Assembly (NCBI RefSeq): GCF_000722635.1
Contig: NZ_JOKH01000001.1
Coordinates: forward strand, 1,078,201 to 1,142,200
DNA: 64,000 nucleotides
From: Endozoicomonas numazuensis
GTDB taxonomy: Bacteria > Pseudomonadota > Gammaproteobacteria > Pseudomonadales > Endozoicomonadaceae
Direction: 5' to 3'
This document shows positions 9,821 through 18,837 of the stretch, piece by piece. The stretch's first letter is position 1; every line of letters starts with the position of its first letter. Made by a program: the position numbers and the translations under genes. The notes beneath the pieces were generated by a model. It worked only from the letters and a program-made list of their open reading frames with translations. It had not been told where the DNA came from and made no database searches.

Positions 9821-9845
9821 AAGAAAATAACATCCATTCTTATAT

Positions 9846-10811
9846 TTATTGAGCCCACACTGTAACAGTCATGGTATCGCTGTAAACACCCGAGTCGATA
9901 TCACCAAGATCATTCCGCTTGAGTTTGACCAGCAACGTCATATTATCCTGACCACCGCAGTCTTGCTGAGCACTGGCAGTCCAGACTTTATTCGGTCTAT
10001 GACCTTGTCTGCGATAATTTAGCCTGTTTTCGCTTGGGGTTTTAACTACCATACGATAGTTGACACAATCCGATGCGTTCACACATTGTCCCTGCTTACT
10101 CAGCATGAAGTCGCTACCTGGATTACTGCTGCCATCAAAATCTATAGATACACCTCCTGTATTACTGAATACACAGACTCCAAACTGTGCATCCAGAGTA
10201 TTACCCGACAAATCCTTTGTATCGAGAGCTACATCTTCCAGGCCAGAAATTTGCACTAACTCAGGTACAACAATGGGAATAGTTACAAGAATACTGTCGA
10301 GGTGAAGAGTGCCATACATATCTTCACCCACTATATAAAAACTGAAATTGTAAGTACCAGCGGGTAGCTGTTTCAGTCGATTTTGATTGAAAGTGAAACT
10401 AAACGACCCCGTAACAGAGCCATTGGTTGTCGTCTGAAAAAGTGAGTTGGAGCTGTTTGGATACGTCCACTGACCGGGAATAAGGCTACCCTGATTACTC
10501 TGCTGACTGTATTGGGCACTGATCAGGAATTGTGACAGTTCATCTGCCGGGTACTGAAGAGGTTCCGTACCACCAGTTATCGGGCTTTGCCTGCCAGGGT
10601 CTGAGTCCGACAAAGCCAGTCGATAATCTTGCCCTACACAGCCGGAATTACAGTAAGCGCTAAAGGAAACCGTGAAATTATAGGTCGGATTGGCATTGCC
10701 AGAAAAGACATGGAGCGGATCTGCCACATAACCGAAAAAATCAAAAAAGGCTCTGGACTCTGCTGAAAAGAGTATCAGTACCGAACAAACTACTCTGGAA
10801 AAATACTTCAA
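9846..10811 (-). CDS. minor pilin/tip adhesin (second subunit of the cluster)
   Basis: A 321-residue protein with a signal peptide (MKYFSRVVCSVLILFSAESRA) and a mature protein of two beta-rich halves. The C-terminal half begins at QISGLEDVALDTKDL and ends GVYSDTMTVTVWAQ, matching the pilin-like halves of the adjacent subunits. The N-terminal half (YVADPLHVFSGNANPTYNFTVSFSAYCNSGC) is different from both neighbours, which fits diversified binding domains on a shared assembly domain. It lies 25 bp from the next subunit gene. Confidence 0.65.
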   Translation of the reverse strand: MKYFSRVVCSVLILFSAESRAFFDFFGYVADPLHVFSGNANPTYNFTVSFSAYCNSGCVGQDYRLALSDSDPGRQSPITGGTEPLQYPADELSQFLISAQYSQQSNQGSLIPGQWTYPNSSNSLFQTTTNGSVTGSFSFTFNQNRLKQLPAGTYNFSFYIVGEDMYGTLHLDSILVTIPIVVPELVQISGLEDVALDTKDLSGNTLDAQFGVCVFSNTGGVSIDFDGSSNPGSDFMLSKQGQCVNASDCVNYRMVVKTPSENRLNYRRQGHRPNKVWTASAQQDCGGQDNMTLLVKLKRNDLGDIDSGVYSDTMTVTVWAQ

Positions 10812-10879
10812 CTTCTATAACCCTGAACCTTTAAACAACAGGTTTTCTTATAATTAACCGATCCCAGCTACTCTCTTGT

Positions 10880-11986
10880 CTACAAGGGCACGACGGTTAA
10901 CTGTACAGTATCTCTGTATATTCCTGAAGGTTTACCGCTCATATTTTGCTCAGGAATATTAATTCTAAACTTCATATTACCCATCGAGCCCTGGCAATGA
11001 TGACTGGTATCACCTGACCAGCTATTGGCGGAAACAAAAGTACTTTCAATCAATTCAACCCAACTGTTATTGCCGCTATTGGATGAAGTGGTTTCAATAC
11101 CATACCCAATAAGATTATTGCCGTTTCTCAATGCAAAAACACCCTGACCATGAACACTTTCACCCTTTAACTGAAATGCACCTGCTCCCAGGTTATAAAC
11201 GCAGTAACTCTGATCAATGGACTGAATACTGTTTTCTCCATCGAAATTCAGCTCTACGTCAGTGAGCCCACTGATCATGATGGATGGTTTTATAGTCAGA
11301 GTAACAAGAAAACTTTTAGAAACCGTCAGCCCATTACTTTGAGCGGTGACCGTAAACTGGCCCTGGTACTGCCCGGCTCTGGCATTTTGAAGAATATCTG
11401 ACTGGGTCACTTCAGCAAGAATACTGAGCTCATTTTTTCTGCAGACCTCGTACTCATCCACCCCCTGCAAGGTATTGAAAGTAAGCCATTGGGAAAAATT
11501 CACATCAGCCGTGGCATCACCAGAAACTCCTTTGAGAGTTAAGGTGACCGGTAGCCCCCCACCTCCCTGCCCCTGTGGCTGGAGGACAAACACCCCTGAA
11601 TGTTGTGGCCCGGTAATCTGCACCTGATAGTCATAGAGCGTACGAGCTGAGTTGTCATTCCAATGAGGAACAGAATAAGAAATAATACAAAACAACCTTC
11701 CATCCTGAGCAGCCATGGTAGAGCCACTCACCAGCTGCTCTCCCCCCCATTCCCCCATATCGAGATCAAATAAACGTTTCAGTTTAAGCCAGTAATGATT
11801 GTGATAACCGGTTCGATCATCACAATGGGCATCTGTCTGGGCACAATCACCATCATTCTGGGCGTTATGATGTCCGGACACAGGAACGGATACAAAGACA
11901 AACAGCAAGAGCAGAACACTGATCCTGAACCTGAACCTGAACCTGAACCTGAACCTGAACCTGAACCTGAACCTGAACCTGAACAC
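10880..11986 (-). CDS. tip adhesin-like pilus subunit with a Phe-Arg repeat at its N-terminus
   Basis: The 368-residue frame starts at a GTG with GGAG seven bases upstream. Residues 2-21 are ten Phe-Arg pairs encoded by a hexanucleotide repeat and run directly into the hydrophobic core of a signal peptide (ISVLLLLFVFVSVPVSG). The C-terminal half starts near MISGLTDVELN and ends GIYRDTVQLTVVPL, as in the two following subunits. The only nearby ATG (11999) is in a different frame and reads a Val-Gln repeat to an early stop. The odd N-terminus could come from repeat expansion. Assignment as an adhesin is by operon position after the usher. Confidence 0.62.
   Translation of the reverse strand: MFRFRFRFRFRFRFRFRFRFRISVLLLLFVFVSVPVSGHHNAQNDGDCAQTDAHCDDRTGYHNHYWLKLKRLFDLDMGEWGGEQLVSGSTMAAQDGRLFCIISYSVPHWNDNSARTLYDYQVQITGPQHSGVFVLQPQGQGGGGLPVTLTLKGVSGDATADVNFSQWLTFNTLQGVDEYEVCRKNELSILAEVTQSDILQNARAGQYQGQFTVTAQSNGLTVSKSFLVTLTIKPSIMISGLTDVELNFDGENSIQSIDQSYCVYNLGAGAFQLKGESVHGQGVFALRNGNNLIGYGIETTSSNSGNNSWVELIESTFVSANSWSGDTSHHCQGSMGNMKFRINIPEQNMSGKPSGIYRDTVQLTVVPL
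11924..11983. repeat. hexanucleotide tandem repeat, ten copies (CCTGAA/TTCAGG)
   Basis: Ten uninterrupted copies of CCTGAA on the plus strand, inside the first codons of the minus-strand adhesin gene. Six-base units keep the frame, so gain or loss would lengthen or shorten the Phe-Arg tract before the signal-peptide core rather than switch the gene off by frame. Confidence 0.95.
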
Positions 11987-12051
11987 AGCAAGACTCCATT
12001 CTTGTTAGTATGAGTTCAAATGACTGACCTGATCCTGATAAAGCTTCCTGC

Positions 12052-14541
12052 TCAGGAATCGTCTCGTTTACCGATGGCCAGTTGACCTTCCAGCTCAGGA
12101 ACACAATCGGACTCAGACAAGTCCACCGTTCCCATTCTTGAAATATATTTTTCTGAAGCAGCCTTGACCGGCACACTGCATTGCCAGCCATTCTCCAGCT
12201 CAATTCTAAGCTCATTGATATCTGAGCGAGCTTCAATCTGAAACATACCAATATCATCGGTACTGGCGGGATAAAGCCCCCCTGTTATCCGGGCTCGATC
12301 CAGAGGCTCCCCATTCACTAGCAAACGCCCAAAGAGAAGCTGCAGTGGAATGGCTTCATAATCAAGTGTCATCACATTACCAGGATAAAGTGTAAAGCGT
12401 CGTTCCCGCTCATCAAAGCTGTACAGCGTATTCCCAGAAGGCGACAAGGTAACGGTATATTGCTCAAAAGGAGCCAGAGGTATCACCGATGGTTTACCCG
12501 CTACGGCATACCCTCTTCTCTGGCCATCAATTTTCACATCAAAGATGTCACCTTCACGACCGTTAAGATTCACGACCAGAGCACTCTCTGCTCTTTGCTC
12601 TCCCCCCATAGCCACAACATTGCCATCGGTCAGGAAGCTGGTGCTGAAACTGCCGTTAAAGTTGGTAGCCTGATTAGAATCCGTCGTACTATGATTAACG
12701 GTTAATGCAGCCCTGCCAAATCGATTGCCATACTGCACCGCACCATCCAGCCTACGCTCGCCGCTACCAGTCTCTGCAGTCATACTGGAGGTCAACTGTC
12801 CATCGTACAGGTCGCCATCATCCCAGGAAGCCGACAGCCTCATTTTTTCTGTTCTGTCTCTATTCCCGTTATTGTTTTGAACCTCTGCTCTGGGATTGAC
12901 CCTGAAATTCCAACGATCTTGACGGAATCGCCACTCAAGGCTCAATAACGCAACAGAATTGCCTTCTGACTCACTGAAACTAAAAGAGACATTGGTATCA
13001 TAATCCAGTGTTCTGAAGACCGTAGCCGTATAACTCACCCCATGAGTTTCCGTTCTGCCATCATCATTATTTCTATTACTGCTAAACCTGTAATTGGCGC
13101 TGCCTCTCCACAATGGCGTTGATGCAGAGAAACTGGTTTGCTCAAAAGCATCACTGATCAGTGCCGGGCGGTCATCATTGGATACGTTGGCATCGTTTCT
13201 CCAGAGGCGACGATAACTGCCATTCAGTGAGACATCCCCAAGCCAGGTTCTCCCTGTTAACGTCATACCGTAACTGCCGTTGTCCGCCACCATAAAGGAA
13301 GGTGACAACTCATAACGATAACCCAGGTTATAAATACCCAACTCAATTAATGAGGTATCCAGAGTGGCTGCGGCAGAAAGTGTGCCCGCTATAGTATCGA
13401 AAATTCTTCGGCTCACACCGGCTCTGCTCAACCACTGTTCAGTACTCTGTGGTAAAGCCCCATCAAAAACAGTGGTCATCACTCGGCCAGTCTCGGCAAA
13501 AAACTGCCATTCACCTTCCGGGGGTAGCTGATATTGTTTGGCAAAGAAACGGGTTTCCTGCGACTGCAGGTTGCCCTGCTCATCCAGAATCCGAATTTCT
13601 ATATCGTATGCGCCACTGGGAAAGGCCGTGGTATCCAGCGCCTGAAGACCCGCCTCATGAAAGTAAGAGGCAACCAGGCGTCCATCTCGACGAATTTCTA
13701 CCCGCCCTCTGAGCGGCATAAAGATTTCAACCGGCATGCCACCACTGAAATCATTGTCGTTTCGTGTGTTGTCAGAGCTCTGAAAACGAGCGCCTACCAT
13801 GGGCTGATCAGAAGTAAAGTTCAGACCAAAACCCTGACTGGAAAGCAGACCGAGATTGTATTCAAACCCTTCATACTCCCTCTGCCCATAAAGCTGATTA
13901 ACAGAGAAGTGTTGAGACTTTGAATAATCCCAGCTCGACAAAATACTGTTCTCATAATAAGACAGCAGTGTCAGGCCATTAAGGGTGTAGTCACTGCCAT
14001 TAGCATCTTCAGAAGTTCCGGTTGCCGCTGCAGAAAAGTTTTGCATCATAGCAAAGCCCGCATCGGAAGGCGGCAGGTACTTTCTTACATCGGCCGCTCT
14101 TGTGAGCAGAAAGCGAGGGTTTACAAAAACGTCTACACGGAATCGGGATTCATCAAAAATAACGCCCGCTACAGGCGGATCTATAACACCACAATTACTG
14201 GTAATATTGGGCGGGCAGATAGCCTCAGCATGAGTATTCAACTCACCGGATAAGGCCGTATTCAAGAAAGCAGGGTCATTAACTGAACCAATAAGACGAA
14301 CCACTTCATCGACATTCGAAAGGGCAATTTTTCCTGGCTGAAACGTCGCTAACTGGGAAGTTAAATAGCGGTTACCATAATAGATATCAACCAGTGACTG
14401 TTGGGGTTCACTGAGTGTTTCAAAACCTTCGGGGACTTTATTTTGGGCAAGAAAAAGCGGCTGACTGGCCATGGCTTTGGACAAAACAAAAACCATGGGC
14501 AATACAATACATAAAATGTTTATGCATTTTTGCCTAGTCAT
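12052..14541 (-). CDS. outer-membrane pilus usher
   Basis: An 829-residue exported protein that secretes and orders pilus subunits across the outer membrane. After the signal peptide come a periplasmic N-terminal domain with a cysteine pair (CPPNITSNCG), a DVFVNPRFL stretch, a 24-strand-type barrel region of alternating polar/aromatic strands, a plug-like part (AYDIEIRILDEQGNLQSQETRFFAKQ), and C-terminal Ig-like domains with two cysteines. The size fits ushers of the CS1/alternate or archaic classes better than the FimD class, but I cannot settle the clade by eye. It is between the major pilin and the adhesin genes, all on the minus strand. Confidence 0.8.
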   Translation of the reverse strand: MTRQKCINILCIVLPMVFVLSKAMASQPLFLAQNKVPEGFETLSEPQQSLVDIYYGNRYLTSQLATFQPGKIALSNVDEVVRLIGSVNDPAFLNTALSGELNTHAEAICPPNITSNCGVIDPPVAGVIFDESRFRVDVFVNPRFLLTRAADVRKYLPPSDAGFAMMQNFSAAATGTSEDANGSDYTLNGLTLLSYYENSILSSWDYSKSQHFSVNQLYGQREYEGFEYNLGLLSSQGFGLNFTSDQPMVGARFQSSDNTRNDNDFSGGMPVEIFMPLRGRVEIRRDGRLVASYFHEAGLQALDTTAFPSGAYDIEIRILDEQGNLQSQETRFFAKQYQLPPEGEWQFFAETGRVMTTVFDGALPQSTEQWLSRAGVSRRIFDTIAGTLSAAATLDTSLIELGIYNLGYRYELSPSFMVADNGSYGMTLTGRTWLGDVSLNGSYRRLWRNDANVSNDDRPALISDAFEQTSFSASTPLWRGSANYRFSSNRNNDDGRTETHGVSYTATVFRTLDYDTNVSFSFSESEGNSVALLSLEWRFRQDRWNFRVNPRAEVQNNNGNRDRTEKMRLSASWDDGDLYDGQLTSSMTAETGSGERRLDGAVQYGNRFGRAALTVNHSTTDSNQATNFNGSFSTSFLTDGNVVAMGGEQRAESALVVNLNGREGDIFDVKIDGQRRGYAVAGKPSVIPLAPFEQYTVTLSPSGNTLYSFDERERRFTLYPGNVMTLDYEAIPLQLLFGRLLVNGEPLDRARITGGLYPASTDDIGMFQIEARSDINELRIELENGWQCSVPVKAASEKYISRMGTVDLSESDCVPELEGQLAIGKRDDS

Positions 14542-14675
14542 GACCCGGAAAAATCCTTTTTGCTACTACTCAGATTGCTACACCGTGGTTTAGCCCAGGG
14601 CAATGACTCACGGTCGTTTTTTATTTTTAAGACAGCCAGCGAAGACACCGGAATCAACTTCGCTGGCTATTGAGA

Positions 14676-15236
14676 TTAGATTGCAGAAACTACAACAGTT
14701 ACCGTGTCAGCATAAACACCTACATCCTTGTCTTTGTAATCTGCTTCAAGGATATCAACTGTTATTTTGGTGTTCAGAGCACCACTACAAGCACCACCAC
14801 CAATATCTCCATCTTTTGCAAAGCTGCCAGCCGTGACTCCAGAAGCCTGTCCACCGACACCCCAGATCTGATCGGTAGCTCCCGTTTGAGAATATGTCAG
14901 CTTGTATGGAATTTCACCTAACGCCGGCCCACTGCCTGCTTGGAGTTTGAAAGCGTTAGAGCTCTCTAACTTAACTTCGTATCTGGCAACATTTGAATCT
15001 ACACAAGACTGGGTAACGCCTGTCAAATCTCCTGGGGTAGCACCTGAGTCAGTATTAACAAGATCCACATCTGTCAATTGAAACAGTTTCATCTGAACTT
15101 CATTTCTCAGAGTAATCTCAAAGTCACCCCTTGATGAGTTTGCAGTAGGGTTATCCGGATTATCTGCAGCCTGAAGCCCTGAAGTGGCCAATCCTGCAGA
15201 CAGCGCGACAGCTACAGCTACTTTTTTAAATCCCAT
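14676..15236 (-). CDS. major pilin subunit
   Basis: Start chosen at MGFKKVAVAV because GGAG lies six bases upstream; the frame extends four codons further. The 186-residue precursor has a clear signal peptide (ending GLQA before ADN) and a single beta-rich domain with a cysteine pair (QSCVDS, GGACSG). It ends GVYADTVTVVVSAI, the strand shared with the cluster's other subunits. As the first gene of the minus-strand run and a single-domain subunit, it is probably the rod-forming pilin. Confidence 0.72.
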   Translation of the reverse strand: MGFKKVAVAVALSAGLATSGLQAADNPDNPTANSSRGDFEITLRNEVQMKLFQLTDVDLVNTDSGATPGDLTGVTQSCVDSNVARYEVKLESSNAFKLQAGSGPALGEIPYKLTYSQTGATDQIWGVGGQASGVTAGSFAKDGDIGGGACSGALNTKITVDILEADYKDKDVGVYADTVTVVVSAI

Positions 15237-15445
15237 CACTTTCTCCATTATCTAGAACCACTCCGTAGTCTATTTTTTCTATGCTTCAGGTGCTTTCAGA
15301 CACCTTGATCTTGAAGCTACCTATTCAGGCTTCTAATGGAACTGCAAGGCAGGCAGGGTGAATGACAAAAAGTTAAACAACTACTGTCTTTTTATTATTC
15401 TTCTGACTGACTTTCCCCGACCCTGATACTTTTTATTTTCTCGAT

Positions 15446-15477
15446 GCTTTGTTAGCTCAAGGCTTTGTTAGCTCAAG
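15446..15477. repeat. 16-bp direct tandem repeat upstream of the pilin gene
   Basis: GCTTTGTTAGCTCAAG occurs twice head to tail. It lies about 210 bp upstream of the major pilin start. Confidence 0.85.
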
Positions 15478-15494
15478 GCTGTTTACCGCATCTC

Positions 15495-15532
15495 TTTTGT
15501 GATCAGGTTAACATAAATTATTGATCACAAAA
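15495..15532. promoter_or_regulatory. 11-bp inverted repeat upstream of the pilin gene, possible operator
   Basis: TTTTGTGATCA (15495-15505) and its inverse TGATCACAAAA (15522-15532) are separated by 16 bp. The arms contain CRP-like TGTGA/TCACA, but the spacing is not that of a CRP site. The stretch 15249-15893 otherwise shows no gene. Confidence 0.4.
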
Positions 15533-15893
15533 ATACTTGTTATGTAGATATTGAGCTATGTCAACCTGTCGAACTTAACGGTTTTGAAAGCCGGTGCTTT
15601 CTCCGCATAAACGTAACCGGATTCATACACCCAGCATTACTAAATATCATTAAAACGATAAATTAAGATAGGCACTTTATGCGTCAGAAAATCAACACTC
15701 ATTCGAATAATTCTTCAATGACATCATAAGAAAACAGATATCCTGACAAGGATTTTCGGAAGGACTAACTTACGTAAATTTTCTTTCAGAAGGGTATAGC
15801 TCAACTAAGATTAATGAAGTAGCTTCTAAGGCAGTGAAGTATTCGAAGCATGTAATCGCAAAACCCTCAGGGAATTTATAGAGGCTTCTGAAG

Positions 15894-16022
15894 ATGGACC
15901 TGTCACCTTACGATCAATGCCGCTGTGATCAGAAACAATACCGCGTAGGCCGCACCTGCAATATTATTGCCTTGCTTCTTACCATGGTACTTATTTCGGG
16001 CCTTGCCCAGGCCTGTGTTTAA
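15894..16022 (+). CDS. possible 42-residue hydrophobic small protein
   Basis: An ATG frame of 42 codons encodes a polar, Cys-containing N-terminus (MDLSPYDQCRC) and one membrane-length hydrophobic stretch (IIALLLTMVLISGLA). A GAGG lies about nine bases upstream, and a strong terminator follows 45 bp after the stop, supporting a short transcript. I do not recognise the family; it may not be real. Confidence 0.35.
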   Translation: MDLSPYDQCRCDQKQYRVGRTCNIIALLLTMVLISGLAQACV

Positions 16023-16067
16023 ATAGGCTGATATCTGCTCTCAGATAATAAATTAAACTGAAAAAAT

Positions 16068-16106
16068 AGAGCCGCAGCAGGTCCTACCTGTTGCGGCTCT
16101 TGTTGT
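16068..16106 (+). terminator. rho-independent terminator
   Basis: AGAGCCGCAGCAGG (16068-16081) pairs with CCTGTTGCGGCTCT (16087-16100), a 14-bp stem with one mismatch or wobble, followed by TGTTGT. Confidence 0.75.
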
Positions 16107-16516
16107 CAGCCAAATCCTTTTCAGCTGACCATGCTTGCGCATGTTGGTTAACCGTGAAAACGGGAGTTCGTCCTTCACGGTTTGCGTCAGTACCTTGACG
16201 CTATGGTTTTCAACATCCCTATCAGACTGCTTCCAACCCTGGTGGCAATCATGTAATCCTTTAGATGCAGGCTTCTTTGAGAAGTTTCCCGTCGTCATGA
16301 ATTCTAACCGGATTGGTTAGATTCACTGACAACCACGGAGCCAAAAGACTTTTATAGCCATTGCCTTTGAAGTGACTGCTGCGCTATCTATATCCACTCA
16401 CCTTTGCCACCAGCTAATTACCGGTTTCCAGGGCTTCGTTTGCAGGCTGCCTTGTAGCAACTCCAAATCCTTTGGGTATACTTCTTGCTCCTTATACTGA
16501 ATCAGTTCCAGCCAAT
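16107..16516. other. intergenic stretch without a recognised gene
   Basis: Between the terminator and trmL. A minus-strand frame (about 16136-16298, containing KPASKGLHDCHQGWKQSDRDVENHSV in pieces) reads like a degraded coding remnant, perhaps of an insertion element, but no family can be named. The trmL promoter presumably lies here. Confidence 0.35.
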
Positions 16517-16981
16517 ATGCTTGATATCGTTTTATACCAGCCAGAAATCCCTCCAAACACTGGCAATATTATCCGACTCTGTGCCAATACAGGATTTCAT
16601 CTGCATCTGATCAAGCCCCTGGGATTTGATCTGGACGACCAACGCCTGAAACGGGCCGGGTTGGATTACCATGAATACGCCAATTTGCAGATTTATGAAG
16701 ATTACGAAGCTTTTCTTAAAACAGTAAAACCCAAACGAGTGCTGGCGTTGAGCACAAAAGGTACAACTAACTATTCAGAGCATTCATTTGAATCAGGAGA
16801 TGCTTTGATGTTCGGCCCGGAGACCAGAGGATTGCCCACCGAAATCCTGGAGAGTCTGCCAAAGAATCAGATATTGCGTTTACCCATGTTACCGGACAGC
16901 CGAAGCTTGAACCTGTCTAATACCGTCGCGGTTATGGTGTATGAAGCCTGGAAGCAGATGGGGTTTCCCGGAGGAGAGTAA
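16517..16981 (+). CDS. trmL: tRNA (cytidine/uridine-34 2'-O)-methyltransferase TrmL
   Basis: A SPOUT-fold methyltransferase that 2'-O-methylates the wobble base of tRNA-Leu isoacceptors. Start set at [17 protein letters not shown], the usual N-terminus of the family. Key motifs are [22 protein letters not shown] and the knot region [24 protein letters not shown]. Length is 154 residues, as in E. coli TrmL. It converges with secB; in E. coli trmL, secB, grxC and yibN are also neighbours. Confidence 0.93.
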   Translation: MLDIVLYQPEIPPNTGNIIRLCANTGFHLHLIKPLGFDLDDQRLKRAGLDYHEYANLQIYEDYEAFLKTVKPKRVLALSTKGTTNYSEHSFESGDALMFGPETRGLPTEILESLPKNQILRLPMLPDSRSLNLSNTVAVMVYEAWKQMGFPGGE

Positions 16982-16990
16982 GGAAGGAAT

Positions 16991-17012
16991 GTGCCGGGCA
17001 AAAACCCGGCAC
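16991..17012. terminator. hairpin between convergent trmL and secB
   Basis: GTGCCGGG (16991-16998) pairs with CCCGGCAC (17005-17012) around CAAAAA. The position between two convergent stop codons suggests a bidirectional terminator; the T-tract is poor. Confidence 0.6.
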
Positions 17013-17024
17013 GGCAGTCTGCTA

Positions 17025-17492
17025 TCAGTTAATTGAAGCTTCCTGCTGTTCACGCGCCTGCAGATACAGGGCGTCGAAGTTTACAGGTGCCAGCATCAGC
17101 GGAGGGAAGCTGCCACGCAGAACCAGGTTATCAATAGCTTCACGAGCGTATGGGAACAGGATGTTCGGGCAGAATGCACCCAGAGTGCGATGCAGCTCAT
17201 CATCACCCAGTCCCTTGATCAGGAAGACACCGGCCTGCTGAACTTCAGCCAGAAAAGCGGTTTCTTTCTCTTCTTCAGAACCGTTTTGAACCGTAATGGT
17301 CAGAGACAGCACGACTTCATACATGTCGTCATGCAGCAGACGGTTTGTGGTGTTCAGGTCCAGCTTAACTTCTGGCTGCCATTGAGCCTGAAACATCTCT
17401 GGAGACTTTGGAGACTCAAAGGACAGGTCCTTGACGTAAATACGCTGCAGCGCGAACTGCGCCTGATCTTGCTGCTGATTCTCAGCCATTAT
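17025..17492 (-). CDS. secB: protein-export chaperone SecB
   Basis: Cytosolic tetrameric chaperone that keeps preproteins unfolded and delivers them to SecA. Start set at [22 protein letters not shown], with AAGGAA upstream. The 155 residues include the family signatures [10 protein letters not shown] and APVNFDALY. It lies upstream of nothing on its strand but follows grxC and the rhodanese gene, as in the E. coli yibN-grxC-secB cluster. Confidence 0.95.
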   Translation of the reverse strand: MMAENQQQDQAQFALQRIYVKDLSFESPKSPEMFQAQWQPEVKLDLNTTNRLLHDDMYEVVLSLTITVQNGSEEEKETAFLAEVQQAGVFLIKGLGDDELHRTLGAFCPNILFPYAREAIDNLVLRGSFPPLMLAPVNFDALYLQAREQQEASIN

Positions 17493-17650
17493 CAATTCCT
17501 TAAAAAAATATCGGTTCTCGGTACCGAGCACCTGACTACATTCGATTCCCACTTATAATGGGGATAAGAATACGAATATCAACCCAGATAATCTGCAATT
17601 TTCCAAAAAACAAACCCGATCCTTTCAATAGGAGAGTGACGAGTCTGTTT

Positions 17651-17902
17651 TTACTTCAACATGTCGTTCAGCCGACCTTCAGATTCCAAAGCATACAGAT
17701 CATCACACCCTCCTACATGGGTGTCTCCAATCCAGATTTGGGGAACGGTGTGCGAGCCTGCTTTATTCGTCATGTCTTGACGCACATCAGACCTGCCATC
17801 GACGCTGATAGTCTGGTAGCTGACCCCTTTACTGTCCAGCAATCTGAGTGCCTGGTGACAGAAGGGGCAATAGGCAGAAATATAAAGGGTAACTGGAGCC
17901 AT
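17651..17902 (-). CDS. grxC: glutaredoxin 3
   Basis: An 83-residue glutathione-dependent thiol oxidoreductase with the dithiol active site C12-P-F-C15 and the glutathione-binding TVPQIWIG and GGCDD segments. It lies between secB and the YibN-type rhodanese gene on the same strand. Confidence 0.93.
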   Translation of the reverse strand: MAPVTLYISAYCPFCHQALRLLDSKGVSYQTISVDGRSDVRQDMTNKAGSHTVPQIWIGDTHVGGCDDLYALESEGRLNDMLK

Positions 17903-17962
17903 CTGCTTTCCATTATTGTTGGCAAAAAGCCGCTCCCAGCGGAGAACGGCAAGCTTTTCCTG

Positions 17963-18379
17963 TTATTTCTTAACCAGAGGCAAGCTGTCTGCGGTCCAGG
18001 TACCGATACCGCCCTTCAGGCGTACTACCTGCTCAAACCCGGCATCTTTAAGCTGCTTTCCAACAGTACCACTGTGCTGACCCATGGCATCCACAATAAC
18101 AATCGGCTTATCTTTGTGCTTATTCAGCTCACCAACACGTTCTGCAACCTTACTGTAAGGCATGCTCACAGCATCAACAATATGGCCTTTACTGAAATCA
18201 GCTTTCTCCCTGACATCCAGTACCACAGCCCCTTGCTGATTAATCAACTGGGTGACTTCCTGAGACCCCACGCTATGCCCACCTTTACGCATCTCGCTAA
18301 AAAGCAGCGCACATACTAGAGCCACCAGCGAACCCACCAGTAAAGGGTGGTTACCTATAAATTCAATAATCTGTTCCAT
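17963..18379 (-). CDS. yibN: membrane-anchored rhodanese-like protein (YibN type)
   Basis: 138 residues: an N-terminal membrane helix (PLLVGSLVALVCALLF) followed by a rhodanese fold. The active-site loop reads VDAMGQHS, so the catalytic Cys is absent; E. coli YibN also lacks it (recalled, not checked), so this is probably a family trait rather than decay. Neighbours grxC and secB match the E. coli arrangement. Role probably structural or regulatory at the inner membrane. Confidence 0.82.
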   Translation of the reverse strand: MEQIIEFIGNHPLLVGSLVALVCALLFSEMRKGGHSVGSQEVTQLINQQGAVVLDVREKADFSKGHIVDAVSMPYSKVAERVGELNKHKDKPIVIVDAMGQHSGTVGKQLKDAGFEQVVRLKGGIGTWTADSLPLVKK

Positions 18380-18837
18380 ACTGAACCAGTACTCAATGCC
18401 TTAGCGAAGGAAAAACAGCTTACGCCCCCTCAATTTTTAAAGAGAAAAACGCACTATTTTTCATGGTTAATTGCCTTAAGGCGGCAAGTATACAGTCTGC
18501 CAAATAGAGTTACGACTGTTTCAATACCTACCTCTTTTCCTCCTCACCCCGTCAACAGACAAAACAAAAAATACGCCAAGATACTCAGAATAGGTCATGT
18601 GTCACCACGGCAAAACAGAGAAAATCAGGCTTTGACTAAAACAACTGTTCTATTCTGCAAATAGTGAATTTCTATCGACCCGTCTCTGGAAACGAGCCGC
18701 AAAGCAGGTAGAATTCAAGTCCTTCTCCTCTCAAAACAGCCCTGAGCCGGAAATGCTGCTCACCCCGGTTCCTGAAAAAAGCTGCAACGTCTGAGAGAGC
18801 GGCATTTTCCACAGACAACTTGCCCAAGGTTTGATCC
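18380..18837. other. 458-bp intergenic region between divergent yibN and gpmI
   Basis: Contains the start regions of both divergent genes. I see no gene or strong structure in it. Confidence 0.5.

Noticed and set aside
11779-12013. Long repeat-containing frames on both strands (Gly-Ser, Glu-Pro and Val-Gln runs)
   Set aside because: They are the other readings of the hexanucleotide repeat and lack the signal-peptide and pilin features of the chosen frame.
15495-15532. CRP site upstream of the pilin
   Set aside because: TGTGA and TCACA are present but 21 bp apart instead of 6, so the pair is not a CRP dyad.
16053-16298. 81-codon minus-strand frame before trmL
   Set aside because: Part of it runs through the terminator stem. 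It may contain a transposase-like remnant, but nothing can be identified.
17963-18379. Missing catalytic cysteine in the rhodanese as a sign of decay
   Set aside because: E. coli YibN, in the same gene neighbourhood, also lacks the cysteine as far as I recall, so it is probably normal for this family.
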